Shown here: piece after piece, positions 1-12,867 of the stretch | Numbering within the stretch: the stretch's first letter is position 1 | Layout: each line of letters begins with the position of its first letter | NCBI RefSeq assembly: GCF_020080835.1 | Contig: NC_058159.1 | Span: forward strand, 8,494,001 to 8,558,000 | Length of the DNA stretch: 64,000 bases | Origin: Cotesia glomerata | Lineage: Eukaryota; Arthropoda; Insecta; Hymenoptera; Braconidae | Reading direction: 5' to 3' | Made by a program: the position numbers and the translations under genes | The notes under the pieces: model-generated | The model's database searches: none | The model's input: only the letters and a program-made list of their open reading frames with translations | What the model was told of the DNA's origin: nothing

Positions 1-1250
1 TTGAAATTGACGTGAAATGGGTTTTTTATTTGATTAATGTCATTTTTATAATGTAAAAAACTGTAATAGTTATTTTTTCGGCCTGTTTCAAAGAGTTATT
101 TTTTATGTTTACCTTTATGTGTATGAAAAATAGTTTTATGAAAATAAAACAAGTAGGCCATTTAGAAAATTACAACTATAACCGAAATTAGGATATTTTT
201 GACAATAAAAACGTGAAAAATAAAATTGATAATCGATACTGCCATTCTAATACGTCGTATCCCACAAAATTTGACATATTGCCTTTTTTTGAAAAATAGA
301 ATCACAACAATATTATGCAAGTCATGTTAAAAATTTAAAGCTCAAATAGTTTAATAACTATTTTTAAATAAATATTTTCATCCGTTGAATCCCATTTAAT
401 CAATGTTAAAAATGAACTGTTTTTACCGTCTGTTGTAAAATTTTCTAAATGTGGGATACGACGTATTAGAATGGCAGTATCGTAATGTTAAAACAAAAGC
501 TTTTTGGGAATTTATATTTTAAAATTCTAAAACTGTAAATAATAAAAGCTTTTTTATGTTTCCCTTCGAGTGCAACATTTTTATTAACTTACTGAAATTT
601 TTTTATGATTTTATATTTATTTTTAACCATCGAAACACTACTATTTTTTCTGAATAAATAGAACGACTTTTGATTATTTTCGAGATAAAAAAAAAAGATT
701 TTTTATTTTGAAATGATCAATTTTTAAGTTAGCAAAAAATAGATTTATTTCAAAAAAATTCGTCATCATTTTTTTTTTTTGTACATTCTCATATTCATTA
801 GAACATAGAAATAGTATCAGAATTTCATTTCGAGTAAACTATTAAATAAACTAACTATCAATGGAATGAATTTTTATTTATTTCACGTATTCAATACAAC
901 GACTATTTTAATATCACAGTTTTGATTGAACTTCAAGCAAGCTACTTCAGTTATAAGTTCTCTTGAGGAAAAATGTACTTAACAAAATGTATATAAAATA
1001 CATTATGTAACTTTAATACATACTTTCTGGAGTATGAAAAAATTGTTTTTTCTGTGTAATTAACGATATAAACTATTTAAAAAAAAAAAATTTACTTCAA
1101 ACTTTATCTTTACTTCTTAGGTAGAAAACTAATTGAATAAAATGTGATTACTTTACTAATTTAATTGGAGTGTTTCTTTTTTTTTTCTTTTTTACACTTC
1201 AATATAATTAATGAAATAGGAAAAAAAAAATATTCAAATTAGAAACTTAC
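1..1250 (-). other. Sema2a: Start of the next Sema2a intron
   Basis: AT-rich DNA following the donor site GTAAGTTTCT (minus strand, 1241-1250). No exon with the expected DCKNH-type coding was found. It contains the MITE at 234-482 and scattered A/T homopolymers. Confidence 0.6.
234..482. mobile_element. Short MITE with 33-bp terminal inverted repeats
   Basis: The termini are perfect 33-bp inverted repeats: 234-266, beginning CGATACTGCCATTCTAATAC, and its reverse complement at 450-482. Both sides are flanked by TAAT (230-233 and 483-486), which fits a 4-bp target-site duplication. The 183-bp interior is A/T-rich and has no coding capacity. It is a non-autonomous DNA transposon of unknown superfamily. 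The perfect ends suggest a fairly recent insertion. Confidence 0.85.
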
Positions 1251-1313
1251 CTCGGATTTTCCTTTCGACACGCAATTCGCAACATTACTCGGTTCTAGAT
1301 TGAGAACGTCTCT
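1251..1313 (-). CDS. Sema2a: Internal coding exon of Semaphorin-2A (secreted semaphorin)
   Basis: Read on the minus strand, this 63-base segment is preceded by a strong 3' splice site (pyrimidine tract ending CTTGTTTCAG, with a branch-point-like TTAATGA about 30 bases upstream) and followed by a consensus donor (GAG then GTAAGTTTCT). It is open in one frame, phase 0 at both ends, for 21 codons: RDVLNLEPSN, then VAN, then CVSKGKSE. From my knowledge of the family, insect Sema2a has the same order in the N-terminal part of its sema domain (RD..NLEP...CVSKGKS, then a DCKNH-type segment), so the next exon should begin with that cysteine-containing stretch. The product is a secreted semaphorin, an axon-guidance ligand for plexin receptors. 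The exon carries one conserved sema-domain cysteine. The two flanking exons were not found here; the downstream one must lie left of position 1 and the upstream one probably right of 64000. Paralogue Sema2b is the main alternative. Confidence 0.85.
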
Positions 1314-4300
1314 CTGAAACAAGAAAAGTGTACTCATTAATGTGACGATCTATTCGATTAATTAATTAGATATCTTATTATCAACAGCAGCTATTTCAAC
1401 GAATTTCATTAGAGCAACAAAAGGAATGAATAAAATGTAATAAAAATAAAAAAGATACTTTTAATAAAAAAGCTCAATATAATTATTAATTGTCAATAGT
1501 TAAGTAGCTGATTAATTTTTCTTTTATGTTATTTCATCAGCAGTTGTGATTTCAATAGACTGAATAAAGTCGGCATTTTATATTTTATTCAATAAGGTGA
1601 TACAAATGTATTCCTGCATCTGTGAAAAAAGATTTATAGTTATTTGTCTTTACTTTTATTTTTTTATTTTTTCAGTTTCCAAGTGTTAGACTATTAAGAC
1701 TGATTGATTGCGTTTACATTGGCCCTCAAGGAAGTGGTTCGTTTACACTGGCAATCGTCCGTGACACACCCAAAGTAAAGGAAAAAACAGATGTGCAACA
1801 TTATGGTATGTAGTTGTGGCGCACGACGATTTTGCGTCTCTCATTTCTGTTTAACGATCGACACGCGACGTCAACCGTGTCGAAATTGCTAGATTTATAG
1901 CGTTTTTTTAATGCCTCTTAAAAAATAACGCATTTTAATGATAACTTCAAGTAATTTATCGGTTGGCTAGATGCAAATTTAATTTGAAGTTTGCAAGAGT
2001 TTAGGAAATTAAATATACGCTGATTTTGCTAAAAATAGATCTAAAAAAAATATTTCTAAGAAAAAGAACACCTAAATTGGTAGAAAACATCTGTTTTTAC
2101 ATTAACGATAGTCGATATCAATTTTTATGTGTGTAGTTCTTCTTTATACCGTTGCGTTATACTTAAGAATATGGATGCCAAAATAGTACATTCACGAAAC
2201 AGAAAGAAGTAGTAAAATAAAAAAGTTTGGAAAATCTAAAAGTGCACGCCTCACAACACTCATTCATTTTTTAAGAAAAAAATTAATTGTGTAATTGATT
2301 AAAAAAAAAAATTATAATTAAGTAATTCCTTACAGACTATTTTTTATTTTTTTTTTAAATATCAGCGCCCTTTTTTCTTATCACATGCGCACGCAGTCTA
2401 CAAAAATTTAGCTTGATCAAGTAGCGCCATAGTTTTCACGTGACAAATAAGAAAAATTCGTTTGTCTTTATACGGTTGTATCGTAGTAAATTTTAATAAA
2501 AATTCAATTAAAAAAAAAATACGTAAACTAGACTACTGATATGAAATACGGATCCAGTTCATCGCATTCTTAAACTAATAAAAAAGGTCCGGTCTTGAAA
2601 TATCAATTTGTTCGGGAGTAATCGTTGATACATCCAAAATGGGGTGACATCAGGACTTCCACGTAAAATTTTTTTCAAAACGTTTTTTTTTTTCAAAATA
2701 GCTACATGAAATGATTTTAGAAAGTAAAAGTTGGTTTAATTTAAGTATTTTCTCGGTGTACATCTACTGATATTATTCTATAAGTGTAATATGGTTGTGA
2801 TAGAGGCATTTAAAGATCACAAAATTGCTTGACCTTGACGAGTCGAGTATAAAGCACAATCCACGCGCTTCGCGCTATGAGGCGTGCAATAACAAAACGA
2901 AAACTCACCGGCGATAATTCTTAAGGAAAAAATCCCGAAAATCCATCTGCTTGTAGTAATATTTTTCGAATTGTTATTAATTTGATGATAAAAATCAAAA
3001 ATACTCGACACGATTTATCTAGATCTATTGAATATATTTTCCTGAGTGGTGAAGATTAACATTAGAAGTGACCAATGGATGGGAGAATGAAGAATTTTCT
3101 AATTGCATTTATTGGAATTTATACTCAAATCAATGAATTTTATATGGATGTAACTTCTATTTTACGGTGTAAGAACGATTTTAAATTAGGAAATCGCATA
3201 TGACGGTATTTCCAAGTGTAGAGTACTTTCAGACGCTACCGCATCAGCGCTGTAAAACGCAGAATGCATCGATAAAATAGTTTTTTTTAGATTTCATAAT
3301 AACAAGAACTGATAATTTTTGAAAAATTGTTTATTGATGAATATGATTGGTAAATATGAATGCTTAATTTTGAAAGAATTAAAACTGAAACATAATAAAT
3401 AAATAAAAAAATGAAAAATATTAATTAATGTAAAATAATGATAATAAATAACTCTTCATTGAAGAAATTATAAATTATGTTTAGTTAATTTAAATATTTG
3501 AGTGTAAAATAAATCCGTAAGCGGATAATATTCAGCGAGTAATGTATTTATATATTAATGCTTTGAAATATAAAATGAGTCGCACGATGGAGATGAGATT
3601 TTGTATGCTCGCTTTACCACGAGGCTGTACGTGTCGATGAGTTTGCTGAGTGTTTATGGAGGTAGTATAGTGGAGAACGAGTATGTAGTAGACGAGAAAC
3701 TCTTACCAACGTAATGCTGTCACTCTAATACTCATTTGGCGATGCCAATCCTCGGTAATATCATCCCCTCATGCAAGCAGCTTAATCAACTGTTGGGAAA
3801 ACTGTGTACATATATGCGAAAATCCTTGTTATATACGAGTGATTTATCAAGAGCAAAAACAATTCATGTTAATTAAACGATTAATTTTAGCTAGTAAATT
3901 TGATAGTTAATAAACAAAAACAAATACTGGTGTTCTAAAAATAAAAATGATCAACTTTGGCATTTAATAACTGTTAAATTCTCTATACAAAAATTAATCT
4001 TAGTTTATAATTCTTTATTTTGTTATTTTAGCCTTACGCTTAGATTTTAAGTTTAAAAACTTCTTTTACAACTTTAAGTTGAAGTATTCTGAGAAAGGGA
4101 AAGTTAGCCCTAGCTCTGTTTTATTACCCCGGACACGTGAGTCACACAAAGGACTCTCTCTGTATTAATATAAGTACTCTTTCCTTACAGACTTGTAGAT
4201 ATATTTGGGTAAAAAAATATGTAATTTTTATGATACTTTAGGAAAGGTTTAGACCTCATTGTAAAATATTTTTGTTATTAGTTTTTAGTTAGCATAAACT

Positions 4301-4476
4301 GACTCTCTCAAACTTAAGGACGCTTCTCAAAACGCAGTCTTTTAAAAGAAGATTAAATATTTAATTAATATAAAAACTTAAATCACTGCTTTGTATTTAA
4401 CTAAATCACGATTACATATCCATAATTTCCTACAATAACTAATGTTATTTTTTATTTAAGATGCGTGGCGTGCAAC
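1314..4476. other. Intronic DNA without recognised genes
   Basis: Mostly A/T-rich unique sequence with many short homopolymers. Two segments are less A/T-rich (about 1680-1880 and 3590-3800), but neither gives an open frame with good splice sites. A minus-strand ATG-containing piece near 2904-2950 is bordered by AG and GTGAGT but lacks a pyrimidine tract. Confidence 0.5.
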
Positions 4477-5471
4477 CGTGAAAAATTTTCTGATATGGTC
4501 TGAAATGTCTATATATAAATTTTTATATTTCTTGAGATACCCATAAATAGCCTGATATAGGCACACATGGTCCCTACTAACATGGAGAAAATGTAATGTT
4601 AATAATTATGATTATTCTTTTTTAATAATTACTATTTTAGAATGTTATCGACTAAAGTTTTATTATCACAATTGTTTTAATTACAGCTGACAATATTTAC
4701 GATTACAAATATGAGAGTTACCATCACGATAGTGATGATTACCATCACGATAGTAATAGTTACAATCTTGTGTATTTAAAAACTCTAATTCTACTTTGAA
4801 TTGTTTTTTTTTTTTTTTTTTTTTCTTTAAGTTTACTAAAGACTGGAGTTTACAATTTATGAAGGCTGCCATTTGTGAATAATTAATCAATCAAGATAGA
4901 ATTTTGAGAATAAAAATCTTCACAAACCGACAAGTCTTTAAACTAACTCAGGAAGTTAACAAATCATAAAATATGTTTAATAAACAGGTATGAGATAAAA
5001 AAAATTACAATATTTGAAAAAAAAAAAATTTTTGAAAACAGAATTAGGATTTTTTTATACATGAGATGATAATTATTAGCATCATGATGATGACTATTAC
5101 TATTTTCAGGTCAAATATTGTCAGCTGCCATTATGATGGTAACCACAATATAATTTTAATCAATAACATTTTTAGGTAGTAACTATTATTTAAAAGCGGT
5201 AATAATTATAATCATTAAATTTTCTCCATGAATAGATAATTTTTTGACTAAAATTAGTTTTAAAAATTTATGACTGAAGGCGCATAATTGTTGAATTGAC
5301 TCGTTACAGGAGAGTTAAGTTTAAGATATAAGTATTAATATAAAAATAATTTTTTTACTTTACTGAGAGAAAATATAATAAATAAATATTTTTTGTTTAT
5401 ATAAATGGTCTGATGTGGCTATGTATGACCAGATCGAGCCATATGTAGCAATATCGAAAATTTTTTTCACG
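4477..5471. mobile_element. ~1 kb non-autonomous element, TGATATGG family, most complete copy
   Basis: The left end reads CCGTGAAAAATTTTCTGATA, followed by TGGTCTGA. The right end, reverse-complemented, reads CCGTGAAAAAAATTTTCGAT, giving similar terminal inverted repeats. Inside lie long, diverged inverted arms rich in ATCATGATGGTAA-type trinucleotide tracts: about 4570-4790 against 5060-5240, both carrying the phrase CAGCTGACAATATT or its complement. No coding capacity was seen; the one open frame here is repeat-derived. An inverted homologous copy occupies 18490-19200, and further fragments lie at about 13310-13735, 15225-15985, 23255-23325, 30990-31045 and 32930-33035. Confidence 0.6.
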
Positions 5472-6710
5472 GACAATTAACGGTTAGGTGGCAATAAATC
5501 GTGTAAATTGCTTTGTTGTGTATACAAAATTCACGTAAAAACACACAGTTGTTACAACGATGAGTGAAACATAGTAAGCGTGTGTAGAGTTCATGCAATT
5601 TACCGAGATAAAATATTGAGTAAGGAAAACTGCAAGCCTCTCCCAAGAGTACCAACACCCCAGGAGAAACCCACGAAACTCACAAGGGATCAACCAACCC
5701 CAGAATCCCTCTCCCGGACCATTAGAATCGAGAGATATATAGCGGCTGGTTGAAAAATTCACGAACCAACGCCACCGCGGTCTTTTTTATCTCATCAAAT
5801 ATTGACTTGAAATGACGGGGGTTTCGATGGAATTACTCGTATATGAGTTCGCACACACACGTTCACACGAACACCTAGGTTTGCACCTATGCTATCTGAT
5901 ATAACGACACACATGACTCGTGGCAGTTAAAAACAGAAGAAATAAATCCTGGAAAAAGTAACTTTTTTTTGTCCTTTATACTATCACGTGATTGTTTACA
6001 GAATTCATTCAGATAGAAGACGAAAGTATATATTAACTTAGATGGTTCTTCCTTATTCTGTGTAATCAAATATTAAGTATATTTCCCTTTGTGCTTTTCT
6101 ATTGCTGTTTATACGCCCCATTTAAGATCAATTTACTTGAATAATTGAGAATCTTGAAATAGACGAAATTAATGAATTTATTGAATGTTTACTTTTTTAT
6201 CGTTTTTTCTTTAGATAAATAATATATTTTAAAAAATGAGGAATTAAATTAAAAGTAATTTTGTGATAAATAGTTTTTATTAAATTTTTGTCAATGAATC
6301 TGTAAGTGATTCCTCATTACTTTTATTGGCTCAAGTTAATTTTTTTTTGTGTAATTTGTATATGAACATAAATATGATAAAAGTTAAGCACATGTCAACA
6401 TATCGTGTTCAGTAAAATACCATAGAATCTTCATTTTGACACAAATTTTTCAAATGACACGTTTTTTTTTTTTTTTTTTTTTTTTTTTTTGTATTGATCA
6501 TTTCTTTTAAGGTAACGAGTTCTTAATTTCAGAAAATCTAGAATTGCACGTCTCACATGCTAATACAAATTTTTCATTAAAATTTTTCATACATTCTTAA
6601 AAACAGTAGCTTTTACCATTTTCTAATTTCGGGAATAGAGGGTAAGGTACTCTAGCACACCAAAGAGAATTAGTAATATACCATTTGTATCTTCCCGTGC
6701 AAAAAAAATT
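5472..6710. other. Intronic DNA, one poly-T run
   Basis: No gene recognised. The segment 5480-5900 is less A/T-rich and carries two overlapping minus-strand open frames with no recognisable domain. A run of 29 T occupies 6462-6490. Confidence 0.5.
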
Positions 6711-7050
6711 TTGATTCAAAATGAATTTAAGATTGAAATTCATATTTTGATATAAATATGAATTAATTTTAAGATCAATCCAAATTTGAAATTGATTTGT
6801 AGATAGAATTTAGCACTGCTGTAAAACTTTCGATCTTGCTTCAGAATTTTAATAAAGACTTAAGAATATTTTATATATAAAATTTATCCTAAATAATCCT
6901 AAGTCTTTATTAAAATTCTGAAACAGGATCGAAAGTTCTACAGACGTGCTAATTTTATCTACAAATCAATTTCAAATTTGGATTGATCTCAAAACTAATT
7001 CATATTTGTGTTAAAATATGAATTTCAATCTTAAATTCATTTTGAATCAA
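6711..7050. mobile_element. Large foldback palindrome (~153-bp arms)
   Basis: The left arm at 6711-6864 begins TTGATTCAAAATGAATTTAA. The right arm at 6898-7050 is its imperfect reverse complement, ending CATTTTGAATCAA. A loop of about 33 bases separates them. The arms differ by scattered substitutions and small gaps, so this is a somewhat aged foldback or MITE insertion. A transcript would form a long hairpin. There is no coding capacity. It abuts another hairpin at 7051-7183. Confidence 0.75.
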
Positions 7051-7183
7051 TAGTATATTACATACCTAGGCCAGTAAAATAAGAAAAGTCTTAGATCACA
7101 TGTAATTGTTGGCCGAGGCGAAGCCGAGGTTGACAAACATGCGATCTGAGGCTTTCTTCTTTACTGGCCAAGGTGTGTATACT
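7051..7183. mobile_element. GC-rich hairpin element, CGAAGC family (copy 1)
   Basis: An imperfect inverted repeat. The left part reads TAGTATATTACATACCTAGG then CCAGTAAA; the right part reads TTTACTGGCCAAGG then TGTGTATACTA. The centre is GGCCGAGGCGAAGCCGAGG, itself a mini-palindrome. The outer TAGTATA/TATACTA ends and the CGAAGC-type centre resemble the hairpins at 12868-12972 and 40608-40741. Confidence 0.5.
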
Positions 7184-10100
7184 ATTTTTCTGCTCAACGT
7201 AGCTGGAATGTGGCAACTTTGTTTAGCGCAGCGGCCAGAAAGTTGCCACTTTCCGGCCGGAGGGCAGAAAAATTTTTTTTGTACGGGTTACACTTGAAGG
7301 CGCTGCTAAAAGTTCTATGCAGTGCAGTATTATAAAAATAAAAAAGATACTTTATCAGCAAATCATTAAAAATGACAAAAAAAAAATGATAATTGGTGGA
7401 AATTTAACGATTACATGATTTAACTATCGAAATATAGAGCTTTAATTTTATAGAAAATTAAAATATTTGAATATTTGACAACGCACAGGCCATTATCATC
7501 TCATTCTTTCATCAAAAGAGCAGATATATTATTTTATTAGATGGCAGAAGAGTGCAAAAATCTCGAGGTAGCGTGGAAAGTGGCTTTTAGTGTCGTCCAA
7601 TGCAATAAGTCACGATTTCCTAATGGAAACCGTCACTCCTCACCGTTTTATCCACCGCTAGTAAACCAAATTCAATCTACATTCAATATTGATTTCAATT
7701 CGATATCCTGGATTTCAATTTTTCTGTGATTTACTTCTTACACTAGGGACACTGTTAGTTGTATAGAAGGGACGAGTGAGTTAGTAGGTGTATACATACA
7801 AGAGAGTCAGTAGAATCAGTGTCAACGTCAATCAATCCCTAGAGCACACAGGCTAGACCACACACTCGACTCATCAACACATCTCTCAATTCGTTCGGTT
7901 CGACAACTAAATTTTTTTTTGTTCTAACATGATCGATAGCAAACATTCAATGCTTCGCCAATCTACTTTTTTCATCCATCTGAACATGTTACACTGTAAT
8001 TTAACCTCACTGTAAACCGCTCGCTTTTTTTAACGTTCACTTGTGTCACAAGTACAGACAATAATCAGTGGGATGGGTGTGAAACATAAAAAATAAAAAA
8101 AAGTTACAAATTTAACCACTCTCTCGTGTATAAAGTTGCATGGTCATGCCATTTACCTATCGTTTTACTACGCGAGATGCTATTAAGCGTGCGAAGCTGT
8201 TCGTTTTACTAAAACGATTACATCAGTTTACGCTACTTTTTTTCTCCTTAAACATGACTTATCGATACTGGGAAAGAGTAGTTTTATGTTTTAGATTTTC
8301 TGCTTCAAAACTTGCTATACTGACCCTTTTATTTTTTTTATACTCAATTATAGGAACATGTAATAGTTGATCTTGATTTTCTTGAATACTGACCATCTTA
8401 ATGCTCATGTAATCATATTATCCCCACCTTAAACTCTTTTCCTTCCAGAATGAGTACAATTAATTTATTCGTTACTTATATCACCACAGATAGCGGTACT
8501 TGTTTCTTTTAATAATGTGTTGTGATTCAATAGTTTAACTGTTCAAATTTTATTAGTAAATTCAATTACTTATATTTACCGTTAAGTTTTTTATAAAAAA
8601 CACAATTATAATTTTATTTACACATCATCAACCTCTTTGAGCTCCATTTTATATAATAGTTTGGTATTTTATGAATATTTACAAAATTTAATAACAGAAA
8701 ATCTCTTTATAAAGAAATTATTAAGTAAATTTCACGAAGTAATATAACGAATAGTTTATATTTATCGAATTATTTCAATCAATACCATATTTTACGGAAT
8801 AGATTTTTAATTATATGTATGAAACATTACCTGTATAAATACTGAAAATTTTACTCGTTTCAGTAAAGTAAAAATCCAGATCTGAAAACTAGACCCTTAA
8901 ATCTTTATTTTGTTTATTTATTTATTTTTATTTAATTTTTTATACGGCCGTTTTCTTCTGAGTGATCACTTTCAGAAAATTACTTAAAAATTTGGAATTT
9001 TTTTATTGTCTCCTAATTTTTGTGACTAGCATATTTTATTTTCGTTCCATTTTTAAAGAAATGTCATGTTCGTATAAAAAAAAATTGTTCGTATTAAAAT
9101 TGATCCAGATTTGTATAACAGCATTCGGATGAGTATACTTTACTTAATGTCTGGTAAATAACCTTAAAAAGTATCAACTTGGCGTTCGACACTACCGGGT
9201 TTTATAATAGCCGGATTGGAAAATATTTCGTATTTATGATTGATATTGATAATTAGTGAGATAGCGATGCGAGATATGGAATAACTGACGATTCAAAGAG
9301 TCTATAACAGTAAAAATTAAAAAAAAAAAAAAAATCACATCAAGAACGGGATATTAATGCTATTCTGTTATTTTTTAATTTCGCCATGTTAAATAACCAT
9401 TGTTTCCTATTACATGAAACGCATATTTTTTTTTCCAGTTATTCTGCAGCGTAAAATAAGTTAAAAAACCAGAATGAAGATTCGTTAATACGAAACAATA
9501 GTTACAAGCAAAAAAAAAAAAAAAGAAAAAACTTTTTTGTAGCTCTAATTTACTTGCGTAAAATCATATTCACTTTCAAGTTCACCCCGGACTTAAATAA
9601 TACTTTATTAAAAAATATTCTGCATACACAAAAAAAATTGAATCAATGATAAAAAAAATAAGAAACAAAACGAATGTAATTTTAAGTGATTGAAAAACTT
9701 TTTTAATTATATCTAGATTTTTTTCAATTTATCGAGAAAACGGGATGTTAAATAAAACGAATAATCGATAAATTGTGGGAATAAATCGACATCTTATTTG
9801 CTTTTAAGTATGAACAGTATCAGTTTTCGAAAAAAAAAAACTAAGTAACTCCAGAGAAATTAATTAAATAAAAATAGGATGAATTTATCTTGAATTATGC
9901 AAAGAAAATTCCAAGATTAGAGACTCGTTAACGCACTGGAAGTGGTAGCGGGGGTAAAAGGGGTTCTTACTGTCGAGGGATGGAAATAATGTCACGATAA
10001 ACACGAGTCAGAGTAGGTGGTAATTAAAAAGTTAAGCTGCAAAGCATCCATAGAATAGGTGCTAAGACAAGCAAAGGAAGTAAGTTTCAGACTTATTTCT

Positions 10101-11512
10101 TCTTTACCTTGTCGCTTCGATTCAAGCTATGGTGCAGTAGTATCTCAAGAGATTCTGTCGGTAAAAGTATTATGTACCTATGCGGAGTTTTTAACAAGAA
10201 AAGAAAAAAACAAAAATAAAATAAGACCAATACAAAGTACTGCAGAGTCGAGTGGAAGTAATAGGACAGTTTCAGTTTTCAATTAGCAAAGACACTTTCG
10301 CTTAACAGTTTAAATTCTTGCGTTTACTGTTCTCATCATTTGCGCGAGTTAATAGCCCTACAATTACACGGAGTATCAAAAAAGTAAATAACAGCGCGAG
10401 AGGTTATTAATATTCTCCGTTTTTTGGGGGCATGATATAATGCGGAAGCAGGAACGATAATTAAAACAAAAAGGAACTTTGAGAGACATAATGTAGCCGC
10501 AAAGAAAGTTTATGTTACTTAAAAAAGGTTGTACTCTGTACTGCACCAAAAGACAGCTCGTTTGCTCTGGAGAGCACAGAAAAAATAATATAAGAGCTTC
10601 TTTGGTTTACTCGGAGTTTTCGACGAATTTACAGAGTAACTACGACTAGACTATATTTAATTGCGCCAGAAATAAAAGCTCAAGAGTGACTCGCTTTTTC
10701 GGCGTTAACGAACGAACAAAAATGAAAAATAAAATGTAGCCATTGATTAGGAATCGTGAATGCTCATGGGAAAGAAAATGCATTGCATCGGACGCTCGAT
10801 TTTTTTACAGTAAAGAACTAAGGACGTTAATTTATCTGTACTTGTTGCCAAGACTTTCGGTGCATTCATTTTTGTAAATACGCTTTGATTTATTAAGGTT
10901 ATTTGTGTATTACCGTGTTGAAGTATGCTACTGTTAAACAAGTTTGCTTGTTGGATGTGGATTTTTATTTTGTTTTTTATAAACGTCTTCGCATTTGTTG
11001 TTCTGCTGGCAATTATTTTTTCATGAAAATTTTATAATTAATAATTTAAAATAATTGATTTAATTATGAATAATAAATAATAATGAGGAAATATAAATAA
11101 CGTTAAATTTTTCGCCCGAGAGTTGAGTTGAGTTGAAGTTGGAAAATTAAATGGCGAAATTAACTGTTGAAAAATTCAAAGCCCGAGTTAACTTTTAGTT
11201 TTTTTCGACGTCAAGCGAAGCTGCTTTAATTACTGTATTAAATTTTAATTCATCCGAGTATATCATTAAAGAGAATTAAACTTCTTCAAACGTTGTTCAA
11301 GAAGAGAACTTTCAAGATTTAAAGGCTTCTCGTCTTGGAAAATTGTATAAAATAAAATTGGGTAATTGTTATTTACTTTTTTTTTTATTTTTTTTTATTT
11401 TAAATAATTAGATGTTGATATGGTCAAAATAATTTCAGAGTAAACAAAAAATTATTGAAAGACTGATAAATTTTCATTTTTTTAAATGCGCAAAATAATT
11501 TTCAGATTAGTA
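7184..11512. other. Intronic DNA without recognised genes
   Basis: Short open frames here (for example 7541-7729, 8140-8370 and 10059-10286 on the plus strand) have no recognisable domains and no convincing splice context. Long A runs occur near 9318 and 9510. A short motif CTTGGCG...CTACCGGGT at about 9178-9200 recurs elsewhere in the window. Confidence 0.5.
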
Positions 11513-12174
11513 GAAAAAAAAAAATTAGGAAAACGGTTGACCCTAAAGGCTATTCCTGTAACTTCCCGCTCATTTCATACTTAAGCGCACCAGCCTACAT
11601 TTATTACGTTTTTAAGCTCTTCGAATTCAAAAATATAATTTTCGTATCCTTTTGAGCTCTCCGAGCTCAAAAATCTGCTAGAAGTTGAATAAAACACTAT
11701 TTTTTCAAATTTTTAAACCGCAATAACTTTTGAATAAATGAACCGATTTTTATGTGGTTGGTGGCATTTAACGCAGTTTTTAAAGCTTCATAAAGATCTT
11801 TTAAGCTTAAATTGATCAAACAAGGAATTTCAAAGTAATTCCCAAAAAACGATTTTTTCGATTTTTTCGTTAACGATAACTCACGAACGAATTAACCGAT
11901 TTCGACCGGGCTGGCGGCAATCGACGTTTCTTATCGATGTTAAAAGCTGATTAGTTTTTGGAATTGATCGGTCAAGCCGTTTAAAAGTTATTCCAAAAAA
12001 ACCACATTTAAAAAAAATTTTTTTTGCAGTTTTTTTGAGATTTCTCAAAATTTACTGGTTCGAATCGATCCAAATCATGGTCAAAATCTAAGTTTAGTTA
12101 AGCCCTTCCGAATGGTGCCAACCGCGATGAAATCGGTCAATCCGTTCAAAAGTTATGAGAGGTTTACATACGGC

Positions 12175-12262
<88 letters not shown>

Positions 12263-12418
12263 GACGTACGGACATCATCGTGGAAACATTCGGGGAAGCT
12301 TCCTAGGACCTCAAAACGTCAACATCCATTGAAAACTCGATTTTCGAAAAACGGGGTGAAACCAATAACTTCCCGATTTTTGAAAATTTTCAATTTTCTT
12401 AGCGGGAAGTTAAAAATA
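11513..12418. repeat. AACTTCCCGCT-ended interspersed repeat, copy A (~900 bp)
   Basis: AACTTCCCGCT at 11560-11570 is answered by AGCGGGAAGTT at 12401-12411. Similarity to copy B (34490-35347) starts slightly outside, at AAATTAGRAAAACGGTT, and ends at AAGTTAAAAAT. Shared internal landmarks in the same order are ACCGATTTCGACC, a CA microsatellite, GGGAAGCTTCCTA and AAACGTC, then CGGGGTGAAA. No intact coding frame was seen; the histidine/threonine-rich frames come from the CA tract. It is likely a non-autonomous transposon family, of unknown class. Confidence 0.7.
12178..12258. repeat. (CA)n microsatellite, about 40 units
   Basis: An uninterrupted CA dinucleotide tract inside repeat copy A. The homologous position of copy B (about 35142-35188) also holds a shorter, interrupted CA tract, so the microsatellite was seeded by the transposon. 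Confidence 0.95.
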
Positions 12419-12867
12419 ATTTTTCATATAACCTGCATTGAAAATGTGAGTTTCAATGCCTGTTGAGCCAACCGAAACTAGACAATTTCAGACCAATGTG
12501 ACTGTGCCGGGCAGGTATCAATTATTTCTTCCCAGCGGACAGAAAATGACGATTTTCTGTCCGCGAGGTGAAGTTGCAGCTTTATTTTCAATCCTATCAA
12601 TTGTTTGTTTATTTTATACCTTTATAATTGTCACTCTAACCGTTAACTGTATTGACATATCATAATTCTGTTATTAAGCATAAATGAGAATGATAAAAGA
12701 AAACTTGTCAATTTACGAATAATGTTTGGTAAAAAATAAACTATTACTTTCTATTTTATTATAAGTTTCATAATAAAATGGTATTTTCGCTGTTCGCCTG
12801 AAACTATCTAGTTCTGGTTGGCTCCAGACATTGAAACTAGCATTTTTAATGCAACTTATATGAAAAA

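Noticed and set aside
2904..2943. Possible small minus-strand exon starting ATGGATTTTCGGG and ending before GTGAGT
   Set aside because: The preceding AG lacks a pyrimidine tract, and the peptide does not fit the part of Sema2a expected before or after the known exon.
5484..5762. 92-codon minus-strand frame
   Set aside because: No recognisable domain; overlapped by another frame and without splice or promoter support.
12112..12466. His/Thr-repeat open frames
   Set aside because: They read through the CA microsatellite in repeat copy A and have no other domain.
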